From positions 1 to 12,096 of the forward strand of contig JANRKG010000243.1 in assembly GCA_033763635.1 (NCBI GenBank): DNA of 12,096 nt, in the 5' to 3' direction. Under the pieces are notes generated by a model that was not told the DNA's origin, did no database searches, and was given only the letters and a program-made list of their open reading frames with translations. How positions within the stretch are numbered: the stretch's first letter is position 1; the number at the start of each line of letters is the position of its first letter. This stretch comes from JANRKG01 sp033763635 (lineage in GTDB: Bacteria; Cyanobacteriota; Cyanobacteriia; GCF-001939115). The position numbers were made by a program, and so were the translations under genes. Shown one piece after another: positions 5,671-12,096 of the stretch.

Positions 5671-6795
5671 TCAAACCTGCACAGGCTCCTCAATCTGGAC
5701 ATGGACGGCCTTTAATTCCTTAGCCTTTTCCTCCGGTAACGCATCGTTCGCAAACATCCCAGCTGCAAGTTCTGTTCCCGCCAGGTATTTAAGCCGTTCT
5801 GAAGTGCGGTAAGGGGGATAGAACTCTGCATGGAGGTGCCATTCTGGATGGGGTTGACCATCGATCGGTGCCTGGAACCAGGCCATCAAATAGGGAAAGG
5901 GACGATTCCACAGCCCATCATATTTCAGGGTGACGGTTTTTAAGGCTCTGGCAAGTCCCTGCTGTTGTTCTGGGGTGAGATCCGTCAAGGTCGCAACGGG
6001 TTCAATGGGGGCCACCCAGACTTCATAGGGGTAGCGGGCGCAGACGGGCACAAAGGCGATCGTCGTCTCATCCCGGTAAATCACCCGCTGATCATCAATC
6101 ATCTCTTGCCGAATCAAATCCTGAAGGGCACCCCGTTTATGTTGTTGGTAATAGGTGGCCTGACATTCCCCCAAACGAGCCGGAACGGGGGGCACAAAAG
6201 GATAAGCGTATATCTGCCCGTGGGGATGGTGCAGAGTGACCCCCACTTCCACCCCTTTATTCTCAAAGGGAAGCACGTACTGAATCTGGGGAATCTCACC
6301 TAAAGCACGGGTGCGATCGGCCCAGACTTGAATGAGTAATTCCAGGTGATCCAGGGGCAGGGCACTCAAGGTAGATTGGGGATCTTGGGTGAAGACGACG
6401 ACCTCACAGGCTCCGTTGGCAGGTAACGTTTCCACCAACCCCACCGGGAAGGCTTCGTGAAAGGCCGCAGGAGCCTCCTCTGCCCCTGGAGACATGGACG
6501 GAAATCGGTTTTCGAAGACCGCGATATCATAGCGGCCCTGGGGGAGTTCCGTTGGGAACTGGGGATCATGGGTGGGAGCCAGAGGATTGTACTCTGGTGG
6601 GGGCATGAAGGTTCGGCCCTGGCGATGACTCGCATAGCAGACCCATTCCCCCCGTAACGGATGCCACCGAAAGAAGGGGTTAGCGCGAACGGGGTCAGAA
6701 CTGGGGCTGGGAGCTTCAATGCCAGAGGGAATGGGAGCGCGACTGTAAAGGATGAGTTTGCGTCCGTCGGGTTTGAGAAGTTCCTGAGAATACAT
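5671..6795 (-). CDS. galT: Galactose-1-phosphate uridylyltransferase
   Basis: This 374-residue protein transfers UMP from UDP-glucose to galactose-1-phosphate (Leloir pathway, cytoplasm). The key evidence is FENKG followed by GVTLHHPHGQ, where His192 of the H-P-H-G-Q motif (190-194) should be the uridylylated nucleophile. The second conserved block EWHLHAEFYPP (His320, His322) lies in the C-terminal domain. The N-terminal RWHPLRGEWV block also fits. Length is normal for a class I GalT. The first zinc-binding Cys-x2-Cys pair of the E. coli enzyme is absent; Cys53 is the only Cys in the first 100 residues, as seen in other zinc-poor homologues. AGGA lies four bases before the ATG. It is on the same strand as the GH2 gene 209 bases upstream, perhaps one operon. 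A related sugar-1-phosphate nucleotidylyltransferase specificity cannot be excluded. Confidence 0.9.
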   Translation of the reverse strand: MYSQELLKPDGRKLILYSRAPIPSGIEAPSPSSDPVRANPFFRWHPLRGEWVCYASHRQGRTFMPPPEYNPLAPTHDPQFPTELPQGRYDIAVFENRFPSMSPGAEEAPAAFHEAFPVGLVETLPANGACEVVVFTQDPQSTLSALPLDHLELLIQVWADRTRALGEIPQIQYVLPFENKGVEVGVTLHHPHGQIYAYPFVPPVPARLGECQATYYQQHKRGALQDLIRQEMIDDQRVIYRDETTIAFVPVCARYPYEVWVAPIEPVATLTDLTPEQQQGLARALKTVTLKYDGLWNRPFPYLMAWFQAPIDGQPHPEWHLHAEFYPPYRTSERLKYLAGTELAAGMFANDALPEEKAKELKAVHVQIEEPVQV

Positions 6796-6880
6796 GCTGT
6801 CCTGACCAGGGAGGGTCTATGATCACTCGCTCCCAGGGGATACCTAAATCTGCTTCTTTTTCAATGGGGTTTGGAGCTAC

Positions 6881-6982
6881 TTAAGGAAGAGTTCTAAGAA
6901 GAAAGAAGTCCCTCTTAAGAAACAGAACAGCGAGTTTCAGTTTTCCTCCAACCGCTTCTCTACTACTGTCAAAACCACCTTA
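6881..6982. mobile_element. Divergent MITE-like element, copy D
   Basis: It lies between the GH2 and galT genes. The left end TTAAGGAAGAGTTC with AAAGAAGTCCCTC further in, and the right end CAAAACCACCTTAAATAACC, resemble copy B's right end (GAAAATCTCCTTAAATAAC with AAGAAGTCTC read inward). Both ends carry TA. The CTTCGACT / GCTCAG core of the other copies is missing. It is the weakest of the four full copies and may be an older or internally diverged relative. Confidence 0.42.
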
Positions 6983-7004
6983 AATAACCTGTAGAACTCG
7001 GTTT

Positions 7005-8924
7005 CTAACAACCATGACTACTACACTGCTCTGCGATCGGCGAGTAGTTTGGCTGTGCCCAGTGGGTTTCCGCCGTACCGCCCGGAACGCCTCCCTTGCC
7101 CAGCGTCGCAGCAGCAATCGCCTCCAAAGGAATCTTAGGGGTGCGATCGGCGTATAACAACCCATTCGCTTCCTGGAAAGTATCTGTAAGCTGGGTATAG
7201 CAGAAGCCACTGAACAGATTCACACGATTCACGGCGGTTAGCAGGGCGCTGTACCGTTCCTGGAGTTCACAGACATCGTTCGAACGGGCATATCCCCAGG
7301 TCTTGGCGATTTCTTCAGGGTCAGGAGCGGTGTAGGCAATGCCCCCAAACTCTGTTAACAGAATAGGCTGCCCTTGATGGGGGTATCCATCCAGCGTTAG
7401 AACCCGTCCTCCAGGTCGCTCATGCTGGAACAAATCTGCCAGGTTTGCATCCGCTCGATAGCGGTTGGATAGGCTCTGGGGATTGTTATCGTAATCGTGA
7501 ATTGCCAGAATGTCGGTTGTTGTACTTTCCCAGCCATCGTTCCCAATGACAGGACGGGTGGGGTCTAGCGTCTTCGTCAGGTAGTAGAGGGCTTGCACAT
7601 AATGGCGATGGGCGGGCGTTTCCGTCAGGTTGGGAACCCCCCAGGATTCATTAAAGGGAACCCAGGCCACAATACAAGGATGGCTGGCATCCCGATCGAT
7701 CGCCTCTGTCCATTCCTTCGTGATCCGCTCGACGGCCTTTGGGGTAAAACGATAGGCGCTGGGCATTTCTTCCCAGACGAGTAATCCCATCACATCCGCC
7801 CAATAGAGGAAGCGGGGGTCTTCAATTTTCTGGTGCTTCCGGACTCCATTAAAGCCCATCCGTTTCGTGAGTTCAATATCCAGCCGCAGCGCTTCATCGG
7901 AGGGAGGAGTCATCAGGGTGTCTGCCCAATATCCCTGATCCAGCACCATTCGAAGATAGTAGGGATGCCCATTGAGCATGAACCGATCGCGCTGAATACT
8001 CACGGTCCGCATCGCAGTGTAGGATTTTACCTCATCCAGTAATCGACCTCGACACCAGAGTTGGAGCTGAGCGTCAATCAGAGTCGGCTTTTCGGGACTC
8101 CAAAGTAGTGTGTTCCGGTAGTCGTCAATCCCCGGATCGGAGAGGGCAATGCGACGATGAATTTCACCGTTCAATACTTCGTAAATGTCGTTTACCAGAA
8201 GGCGATCGTCTACCGTCAACCGAACTTTCAGTTGCAAATCTTCACTGAGCGTTCCGGCGATAAATGCCTCAAAGCCAATTTCCCAGCGCTCAAAGTGGGG
8301 AGTCCAGCGCAGTTTGCCCAGGTAAATATCGGGAACCGTCTCCAGCCAAACAGTTTGCCAAATGCCACTCGTGCGAGGATACCAGATGCTATGGGGTTCT
8401 AGCTTCCAATCTTGCTTCCCGCGAGGTTTTGCCAAATCTTGAGGATCGTCCTGTGCCCAGACGGTAATGCGTTGTGTTCCGGTGGGGTTGAGAACAGAGG
8501 TTACGTCGAAGCTAAAAGAGGTGTGGCCCCCTTCATGCTCACCAACAAATTGACCATTTAACCAAACGCGGGCATGATAATCGACTGCGCCAAAGTGGAG
8601 CAACACTCGTTGGGATTGGGGTGGTTCGAGGGTGATTTCCCGTTCGTACCAGCAGTTGGGGTGGAATGTGATATCCCCGATTCCACTACGGGTGGATTCT
8701 GGCGCAAAGGGTACTTCGATCGCATGGGTCCACTCGGTGACATCTCCAGGCCGAGTCCACCCGCCCTGGTCGTCAAAAGCGAACTTCCAGGTTCCATTTA
8801 AGTTAATCCAGTCGGCCCGTTGGATCTGGGGACGGGGATAACCTGTCTGAAGCTGTCGGAAACGGGCGATCGTCCCCGAATCGGACGGGGTGGTAATTTC
8901 AAGGCTTCTCTGAAATAGTTCCAT
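7005..8924 (-). CDS. Glycoside hydrolase family 2 (beta-galactosidase/glucuronidase type)
   Basis: A 639-residue retaining glycosidase. An N-terminal sugar-binding jelly-roll (about 36-200, with DWINLNGTWKFAFD, HFGAVDYHARVWLNG and GGHTSFSFDVT) is followed by an Ig-like domain (about 200-310) and the TIM barrel (about 315-610). The acid/base is Glu426 in PFNESWG and the nucleophile Glu525 in LLTEFGG; FNGVRKHQKIEDPRFLYWAD is the usual barrel signature. It is shorter than LacZ (about 1000 residues), so it belongs to the short GH2 enzymes whose substrates include beta-galactosides, glucuronides and mannosides; the neighbouring galT favours galactosides (inference). There is no signal peptide, so it should act in the cytoplasm on an imported or internal glycoside. 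AGG lies five bases before the ATG. The last 25 residues are variable and may be a tail. It is probably co-transcribed with galT. Confidence 0.92.
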   Translation of the reverse strand: MELFQRSLEITTPSDSGTIARFRQLQTGYPRPQIQRADWINLNGTWKFAFDDQGGWTRPGDVTEWTHAIEVPFAPESTRSGIGDITFHPNCWYEREITLEPPQSQRVLLHFGAVDYHARVWLNGQFVGEHEGGHTSFSFDVTSVLNPTGTQRITVWAQDDPQDLAKPRGKQDWKLEPHSIWYPRTSGIWQTVWLETVPDIYLGKLRWTPHFERWEIGFEAFIAGTLSEDLQLKVRLTVDDRLLVNDIYEVLNGEIHRRIALSDPGIDDYRNTLLWSPEKPTLIDAQLQLWCRGRLLDEVKSYTAMRTVSIQRDRFMLNGHPYYLRMVLDQGYWADTLMTPPSDEALRLDIELTKRMGFNGVRKHQKIEDPRFLYWADVMGLLVWEEMPSAYRFTPKAVERITKEWTEAIDRDASHPCIVAWVPFNESWGVPNLTETPAHRHYVQALYYLTKTLDPTRPVIGNDGWESTTTDILAIHDYDNNPQSLSNRYRADANLADLFQHERPGGRVLTLDGYPHQGQPILLTEFGGIAYTAPDPEEIAKTWGYARSNDVCELQERYSALLTAVNRVNLFSGFCYTQLTDTFQEANGLLYADRTPKIPLEAIAAATLGKGGVPGGTAETHWAQPNYSPIAEQCSSHGC

Positions 8925-9039
8925 CGGACCTGATCAAGATTACTTAATAAGAATTCCCACTGCCAGAGAGGGATGCAACATCAATTTTGCAAAGTCCTTA
9001 CAAGCAAGCGATTATAAAATTGCTACTTGCAAATATTCC

Positions 9040-9091
9040 CAAACTAATTTCCCAAATTAATTGTTCAAACTAATTACTCAAACTAATTGAC
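9040..9091. repeat. Four tandem 13-bp repeats (iteron-like)
   Basis: CAAACTAATT begins at 9040, 9066 and 9079, and the variant CAAATTAATT at 9053. The spacing is exactly 13 bases each time, with variable last three bases. The array is 75-125 bases upstream of the truncated ORF's ATG and 116 bases from the GH2 start. Such an array suits cooperative binding of a regulator or a DNA-bending site. It is not a CRISPR: the units are too short and have no spacers. Confidence 0.7.
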
Positions 9092-9165
9092 TGAAAAATC
9101 TTCCAATAGGTTGCCCAAATTGTTCTTACTCACACACGTTTCAATCCAAAAAGGAGAGAACTCTC

Positions 9166-9377
9166 ATGAATTCCCTTGCCTTAAGGTAATTTTTTGAAAA
9201 GAATTTACCGATGGGTTACCCTTCGACTTTTCTCAGGGCACGGATACTGGTTGAACGAAGCCGAAGCCATCGGGAAAATTATTTTCCACAAATCTCCTAA
9301 GTTTTTCAAATTCTATTCATGCCTATTCTAGGGGTTCAAGGAATTCAAGTTCACTCTTTAGAGAGAGGATTTCTTGA
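9166..9377 (+). pseudogene. Short ORF interrupted by repeat copy C
   Basis: AAGGAG (9151-9156) lies nine bases before an ATG, one of the best ribosome-binding sites in the window, yet the ORF reads only seven codons (MNSLALR) before a TAA inside repeat copy C. Removing the element and one TA (9182-9297) joins the frame to downstream sequence and gives 31 codons rich in Ser and Arg, beginning MNSLALSFSN and stopping with TGA at 9375-9377. I recognise no family, and a run this short can arise by chance. It may be a disrupted small-protein gene, a leader peptide, or the remains of a larger gene. Confidence 0.35.
9182..9299. mobile_element. MITE-like element, copy C
   Basis: A 118-base copy in the AT-rich region. 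The left end TTAAGGTAATTTTTTGAAAA and the inward-read right end TTAGGAGATTTGTGGAAAA are the clearest terminal inverted repeats of the family. The pairing continues inward: left AATTTACCGATGGG against right AATTTTCCCGATGGC, then CTTCGACTTTTCTCAGG against the inverted GGTTGAACGAAGCCGAAG. TA flanks both ends (9182-9183 and 9298-9299). No coding capacity. It cuts the short ORF that starts at 9166. Confidence 0.7.
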
Positions 9378-9380
9378 ATT
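9342..9380. repeat. Long-arm hairpin in the AT-rich region
   Basis: AATTCAAG (9342-9349) and CTTGAATT (9373-9380) form an 8-bp stem; inside it CTCT-TTAG-AGAG makes a second small stem. It directly follows repeat copy C. It could be a structured RNA element or a weak terminator; no T-tract follows. Confidence 0.4.
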
Positions 9381-9535
9381 TAAAGTGTCATTTTGAATGG
9401 AAATTTAATTCCCTTTTCAAATAAAAACTATCTTAATTTTGATCAAGAAAGTATAAAAAGCTCAGAATTGGAATTGAAGTTTCATTAGCATAAACAACCT
9501 AAATTCTGTGAAAACACAGGAATGATTTAAAGGTG

Positions 9536-9622
9536 ATGCAATCTCAAATTATTGTGGGCAATGCTGCATTGGAAGGAGAAAAATATCGAGGATGTGACCG
9601 TCAGGCATCCCTCGATTCCTGA
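9536..9622 (+). CDS. Possible 28-residue small protein
   Basis: ATG at 9536 preceded by AAAGG with only two bases between, then 28 codons (start MQSQIIVGNA, end RQASLDS) and TGA. The coding stretch is more GC-rich than the surrounding DNA and contains two dyads: CAATGC-T-GCATTG at 9559-9571 and the stem at 9585-9616. I do not recognise the peptide. The same sequence could instead be a small structured RNA. Low confidence. Confidence 0.2.
   Translation: MQSQIIVGNAALEGEKYRGCDRQASLDS
9585..9616. ncRNA. Stable hairpin, possible small RNA or leader element
   Basis: ATCGAGGATG and CATCCCTCGAT pair over ten bases with one bulged C and an 11-base loop (TGACCGTCAGG). It is the most stable-looking structure in the AT-rich region and lies in its only GC-richer patch. 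No known riboswitch class or cyanobacterial small RNA was matched by eye. Confidence 0.25.
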
Positions 9623-9803
9623 AGCTGTGTAACTAGCCCCTCCTGTTGGGTCGCTTGAAAGCACGAATAACTTTACTTGAAAGTGTATCTATCAAACCCT
9701 TTCAGCTTAACAAATACAATAAAGAAACTCGAAGAAATCACTCGATTAGATAATGATTTTAAGCTTTTAAAAGGGTCACGAAAAAATTGAGTAGTCGCCT
9801 TAT

Positions 9804-9843
9804 TTGTATCCATTCCCTTTACGTCAACTACCCCTGGATACAA
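9804..9843. repeat. Inverted repeat TTGTATCCA / TGGATACAA
   Basis: Perfect 9-base arms at 9804-9812 and 9835-9843 with a 22-base gap, about three helical turns between arm centres. The layout suits a pair of regulator half-sites for the glycosyltransferase operon downstream. The regulator is unknown. Confidence 0.4.
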
Positions 9844-9949
9844 TCAAAAACAAATATATTTCTCTCTTTTGGCTGAATATGAATCTTTCCTACAGCAGTC
9901 TTTTGCGGTGCTATTACCAACTATTGTGAATTCATATTATGCCAATTAA

Positions 9950-9979
9950 ATTGTTTGTTGAATTGTTTAGTGATTGTTT
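9950..9979. repeat. Three helically phased ATTGTTT repeats
   Basis: ATTGTTT occurs at 9950, 9962 and 9973, spaced 12 and 11 bases, about one helical turn. The geometry is like that of a Pho-box array of direct repeats, but the sequence is not the PyTTAAPyPy Pho box. It lies about 200 bases before the glycosyltransferase start. Confidence 0.35.
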
Positions 9980-10066
9980 GAGGAACTGTGAGAAGTAAAT
10001 TCTAAAAGTTCAAATTTTCACTTCCTATTTTCACTCAAGCTCTTAGTCTAGTGGCTTTTTAAGTAA

Positions 10067-10111
10067 GGGGAGACGGGAAAACCAATTTGCTTTAAAAGGG
10101 TTGTTCTCCCC
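10067..10111 (+). promoter_or_regulatory. Leader hairpin upstream of the glycosyltransferase
   Basis: GGGGAGA (10067-10073) pairs with TCTCCCC (10105-10111), and AACC with GGTT can extend the fold inside. It ends 54 bases before the first ATG. No U-tract follows, so it is not a classic terminator; it may be a 5'-UTR control structure or a regulator site. Confidence 0.35.
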
Positions 10112-10186
10112 GCTATGAGTCGCAGACAAATTAAAGCAATAAAGCCAATTCAGTATTAACCTTAGATGCAAGGATACTCTTCTATT

Positions 10187-11554
10187 ATGTCCTACTCACC
10201 CCAATCTTTTACAGATCCTATCGTCAAGACAAATCGTGATATCAAGGTAGTACCTGCACAGAAAATTTCTAGAAGTGCATCCCTTGCAAAACTTCAAGTG
10301 GCAAATTCCAGGGTTTCAGAAATTCAAGAGACTTTTCCAGGGGTTGAAGATCTTGTTTGTTTGTCCCATCTTCGATGGGATTTTGTTTACCAACGTCCGC
10401 AACATCTGTTAAGCCGTTGCGCCCAAAACCGAAGAGTTTTCTTCATGGAAGAACCCATTTTGGAATTTATTGACTCCTGGTGGCTGGAAGTCAGCAAACG
10501 AGAGTGTGGGGTGTGGGTTGTTGTGCCCCATTTACCCAATTGGGTGAATGATAAACTGCTCATTGAAATGCAACAATCCTTGCTGGATGAGCTATTCGAG
10601 GAATATGCCATCGCCGCACCCATTCTCTGGTATTACACACCGATGGCCATGGCCTTTTCTGCTCATGTGCGATCGAGTGTCATTGTATACGATTGCATGG
10701 ATGAGTTATCCGCCTTCCGGGGAGCCTCTCCTGAGCTACGGATTTGGGAAAAGCAACTGTTTGAACGGGCTGATGTGGTATTCACCGGAGGTCACAGTTT
10801 GTATGAAGTGAAGCGCCACCAACATGAAAATGTACATGCATTTCCCAGCAGTATTGATGTCGCCCATTTTGCCCAGGCGAAAACAATGGAAGAAGAGCCT
10901 GAAGACCAGGTGAATATTCCCCATCCTCGCCTCGGCTTCTATGGAGTTGTGGATGAGCGAATGGATCTGGAATTGCTCGACGAGATTGCTCAAGCCCGAC
11001 CCGATTGGCACCTGGTGATTATTGGTCCTGTTGTGAAGATTGACCCTGAAACTTTACCCAATCATCCCAATATTCATTATCTCGGTGGGAAGTCCTATCA
11101 GGAGTTACCAAACTACCTGGCAGGATGGGATGTGGCTCTGTTGCCCTTTGCCCGAAATGAATCAACTCGCTTTATCAGCCCCACCAAAACCCCAGAATAT
11201 CTTGCTGCTGGAAAACCTGTTGTATCTACGTCCATCCGGGATGTGGTTCGTCCCTATGGAGAACAGGGCTTGGTAAAAATTGCGGATACGGCATCTGAGT
11301 TTGTGGCTGCGATCGAATCTATCTTCCAAACCAAATCCGCAAATGCGGACTGGCGGGAACAAGTAGATGCCTTCCTGTCCCAAATGTCCTGGGATAAAAC
11401 CTGGACTAGCATGGTGCAGAAAATTGAATTGGTGATCGAAAACCGAACGGCAACCAAAGCCCTTGACTCTGCTTCAAATGCAACTCTAGAAAGAATATTT
11501 GACGGTAAAAGTTCTCAGTTGCAAACCTTAAAAACTTTTCAAAATAAGTCCTAA
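10187..11554 (+). CDS. GT4-type glycosyltransferase (group 1)
   Basis: This 455-residue enzyme should transfer a sugar from a nucleotide donor in surface-polysaccharide synthesis. A poorly conserved N-terminal stretch of about 50 residues is followed by the acceptor domain with VCLSHLRWDFVYQRPQHLLS and VIVYDCMDE. The donor domain has LGFYGVVDERMDLELL, WHLVIIGP, HYLGGKSYQELPNYL and the signature SPTKTPEYLAAGKPVVST, whose Glu corresponds to the GT4 donor-binding Glu. No signal peptide or membrane span is visible, so it should work at the cytoplasmic face. AAGGA (10170-10174) lies 12 bases before the ATG at 10187; the in-frame ATG at 10166 adds seven residues and has no ribosome site. The UDP-galactopyranose mutase gene begins 117 bases downstream, so galactofuranose is a plausible donor sugar (inference). 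Confidence 0.88.
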   Translation: MSYSPQSFTDPIVKTNRDIKVVPAQKISRSASLAKLQVANSRVSEIQETFPGVEDLVCLSHLRWDFVYQRPQHLLSRCAQNRRVFFMEEPILEFIDSWWLEVSKRECGVWVVVPHLPNWVNDKLLIEMQQSLLDELFEEYAIAAPILWYYTPMAMAFSAHVRSSVIVYDCMDELSAFRGASPELRIWEKQLFERADVVFTGGHSLYEVKRHQHENVHAFPSSIDVAHFAQAKTMEEEPEDQVNIPHPRLGFYGVVDERMDLELLDEIAQARPDWHLVIIGPVVKIDPETLPNHPNIHYLGGKSYQELPNYLAGWDVALLPFARNESTRFISPTKTPEYLAAGKPVVSTSIRDVVRPYGEQGLVKIADTASEFVAAIESIFQTKSANADWREQVDAFLSQMSWDKTWTSMVQKIELVIENRTATKALDSASNATLERIFDGKSSQLQTLKTFQNKS

Positions 11555-11556
11555 AG

Positions 11557-11571
11557 AACGGTTTATCCGTT
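11557..11571. repeat. Small hairpin after the glycosyltransferase stop
   Basis: AACGG and CCGTT enclose TTTAT, two bases after the stop codon. Flanking AAAGA and TCTTT can extend it imperfectly. It is too weak and lacks a T-tract for a confident terminator; it may attenuate or stabilise the transcript. Confidence 0.35.
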
Positions 11572-11595
11572 GCTCTTTAGCCCATCTCAACAGTA

Positions 11596-11618
11596 GGGAA
11601 CGTAGCGTAATAGTTCCC
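11596..11618. repeat. Second hairpin in the glycosyltransferase-mutase gap
   Basis: GGGAAC (11596-11601) and GTTCCC (11613-11618) form a 6-bp GC-rich stem with an 11-base loop. No T-tract follows. It lies 54 bases before the mutase start, so it could be an RNA processing or translation-control element within the operon. Confidence 0.35.
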
Positions 11619-11671
11619 CCTCCTGAAATCCCAAAGTGCCAATTTACAACTCAAAATTACGAGGAACGTCA

Positions 11672-12096
11672 ATGTTCGACTATCTCATTGTTGGTGCTGG
11701 ATTTGCAGGAAGTGTTCTGGCTGAACGATTGGCAAGTCAATTGAACAAGAAGGTGTTAATTTGCGATCGTCGCAATCATATTGCTGGAAATGCTTACGAT
11801 CATTACAACGATGCAGGGATTTTGGTTCACAAATATGGTCCCCATATTTTCCACACCAATTCCCGTGATGTGTTTGAATATCTGTCTCGTTTTACCGAAT
11901 GGCGACCCTATGAACATCGGGTACTTGCCAGTGTAGATGGTCAATTACTTCCCATCCCGATTAATCTAGATACAATTAACAAGCTTTACGGCGTAAGTCT
12001 GACTTCTTTTCAAGTCAACGAATTCTTTGAGTCCGTCGCAGAACCTAAAGATTGTATCCACACTTCCGAAGATGTGGTCGTGAGCAAAGTAGGGCG
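11672..12096 (+). CDS. glf: UDP-galactopyranose mutase, 5' part only
   Basis: The first 141 residues are visible; the gene runs off the window. The N-terminus is an FAD-binding Rossmann motif (YLIVGAGFAGSVLAERL, Gly8-x-Gly10-x2-Gly13), followed by ICDRRNHIAGNAYD and the highly conserved KYGPHIFHT block (residues 54-62) typical of Glf. WRPYEHRVLASVDGQLLPIPIN is also characteristic. The enzyme is an FAD-dependent flavoprotein of the cytoplasm that interconverts UDP-galactopyranose and UDP-galactofuranose. GAGGAA lies five bases before the ATG. It follows the glycosyltransferase by 117 bases on the same strand, probably in one operon. About two thirds of the gene is missing, so integrity cannot be judged. 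Confidence 0.95.
   Translation, partial: MFDYLIVGAGFAGSVLAERLASQLNKKVLICDRRNHIAGNAYDHYNDAGILVHKYGPHIFHTNSRDVFEYLSRFTEWRPYEHRVLASVDGQLLPIPINLDTINKLYGVSLTSFQVNEFFESVAEPKDCIHTSEDVVVSKVG

Larger units (their letters stand above)
8925..10165. other. 1.2-kb AT-rich intergenic region with structured repeats
   Basis: Between the divergent GH2 and glycosyltransferase genes there is no ORF of protein-like length on either strand. Base composition is clearly more AT-rich than in the flanking genes. In order it contains a TATAAAAT box (9013-9020), four 13-base tandem repeats (9040-9091), a strong ribosome site with a truncated ORF (9151-9189), repeat copy C (9182-9299), a hairpin (9342-9380), a possible 28-codon ORF (9536-9622) with an internal hairpin, an inverted repeat (9804-9843), ATTGTTT repeats (9950-9979) and a leader hairpin (10067-10111). 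It probably holds two opposed promoters and perhaps a small RNA or peptide. Confidence 0.6.

Noticed and set aside
8987..9018. Promoter with TTGCAA and TATAAA
   Set aside because: The spacer is 20 bases, too long for a confident -35/-10 pair; only the -10-like box was mentioned.
9040..9091. CRISPR array
   Set aside because: Units are 13 bases with no unique spacers.
9300..9377. PatS/PatX-like heterocyst inhibitor peptide
   Set aside because: The reconstructed 31-codon ORF contains YSRGSRN, not the RGSGR pentapeptide; the resemblance is too slight.
9950..9979. Pho box
   Set aside because: The period is similar but the repeat sequence ATTGTTT does not fit the cyanobacterial Pho-box consensus.
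10736..11457. Several minus-strand ORFs of 67-91 codons
   Set aside because: They are shadows inside the glycosyltransferase gene and have no motif or ribosome site.

Overview
The window looks like a chromosomal segment of a cyanobacterium. CGATCG cores, the centre of the cyanobacterial HIP1 octamer, are scattered through most genes. Several protein families are ones common in cyanobacteria: an Rcp1-type response regulator, a DUF4336 protein, and a GT4 glycosyltransferase next to UDP-galactopyranose mutase. I cannot name the genus. No rRNA, tRNA, CRISPR array or transposase gene was seen.

Layout: (1) 1-1161, the 3' part of a PhoX-family (DUF839) phosphatase gene and a strong intrinsic terminator. 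(2) 1303-2340, a Rieske non-haem iron oxygenase. (3) 2341-2733, an intergenic stretch with a direct repeat and a 17-bp palindrome, leading to an unrecognised 263-residue protein ending at 3525. (4) Converging on it, a single-domain CheY-like response regulator (3660-4166, minus). (5) A divergent control region with two nested dyads, then a DUF4336 protein (4319-5539). (6) On the minus strand, a galactose-1-phosphate uridylyltransferase (5671-6795) and a family 2 glycoside hydrolase (7005-8924). (7) A 1.2-kb AT-rich region without a convincing gene but with tandem repeats, hairpins, a truncated ORF and a repeat element. (8) A glycosyltransferase (to 11554) and the start of UDP-galactopyranose mutase (11672 to the window end), probably one surface-polysaccharide operon that continues outside.

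The galactose theme is suggestive. The GH2 enzyme could release a sugar, GalT would make UDP-galactose, and the mutase converts UDP-galactopyranose to UDP-galactofuranose for the neighbouring glycosyltransferase. The GH2 substrate is not proven, and galK and galE are not in the window.

The most unusual signal is a family of short (about 100-140 bp), gene-free, hairpin-forming elements: three clear copies (3523-3662, 5537-5656, 9182-9299), one divergent copy (6881-6982) and one possible lone end (2338-2350). Each full copy has imperfect terminal inverted repeats next to a TA dinucleotide, as expected of a MITE using a TA target. At four gene ends the TA is the first two bases of the stop codon and the element end supplies the third base (TAA or TAG). 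Deleting one copy with one TA gives an empty site in which two convergent genes share a single TA and keep both stop codons.
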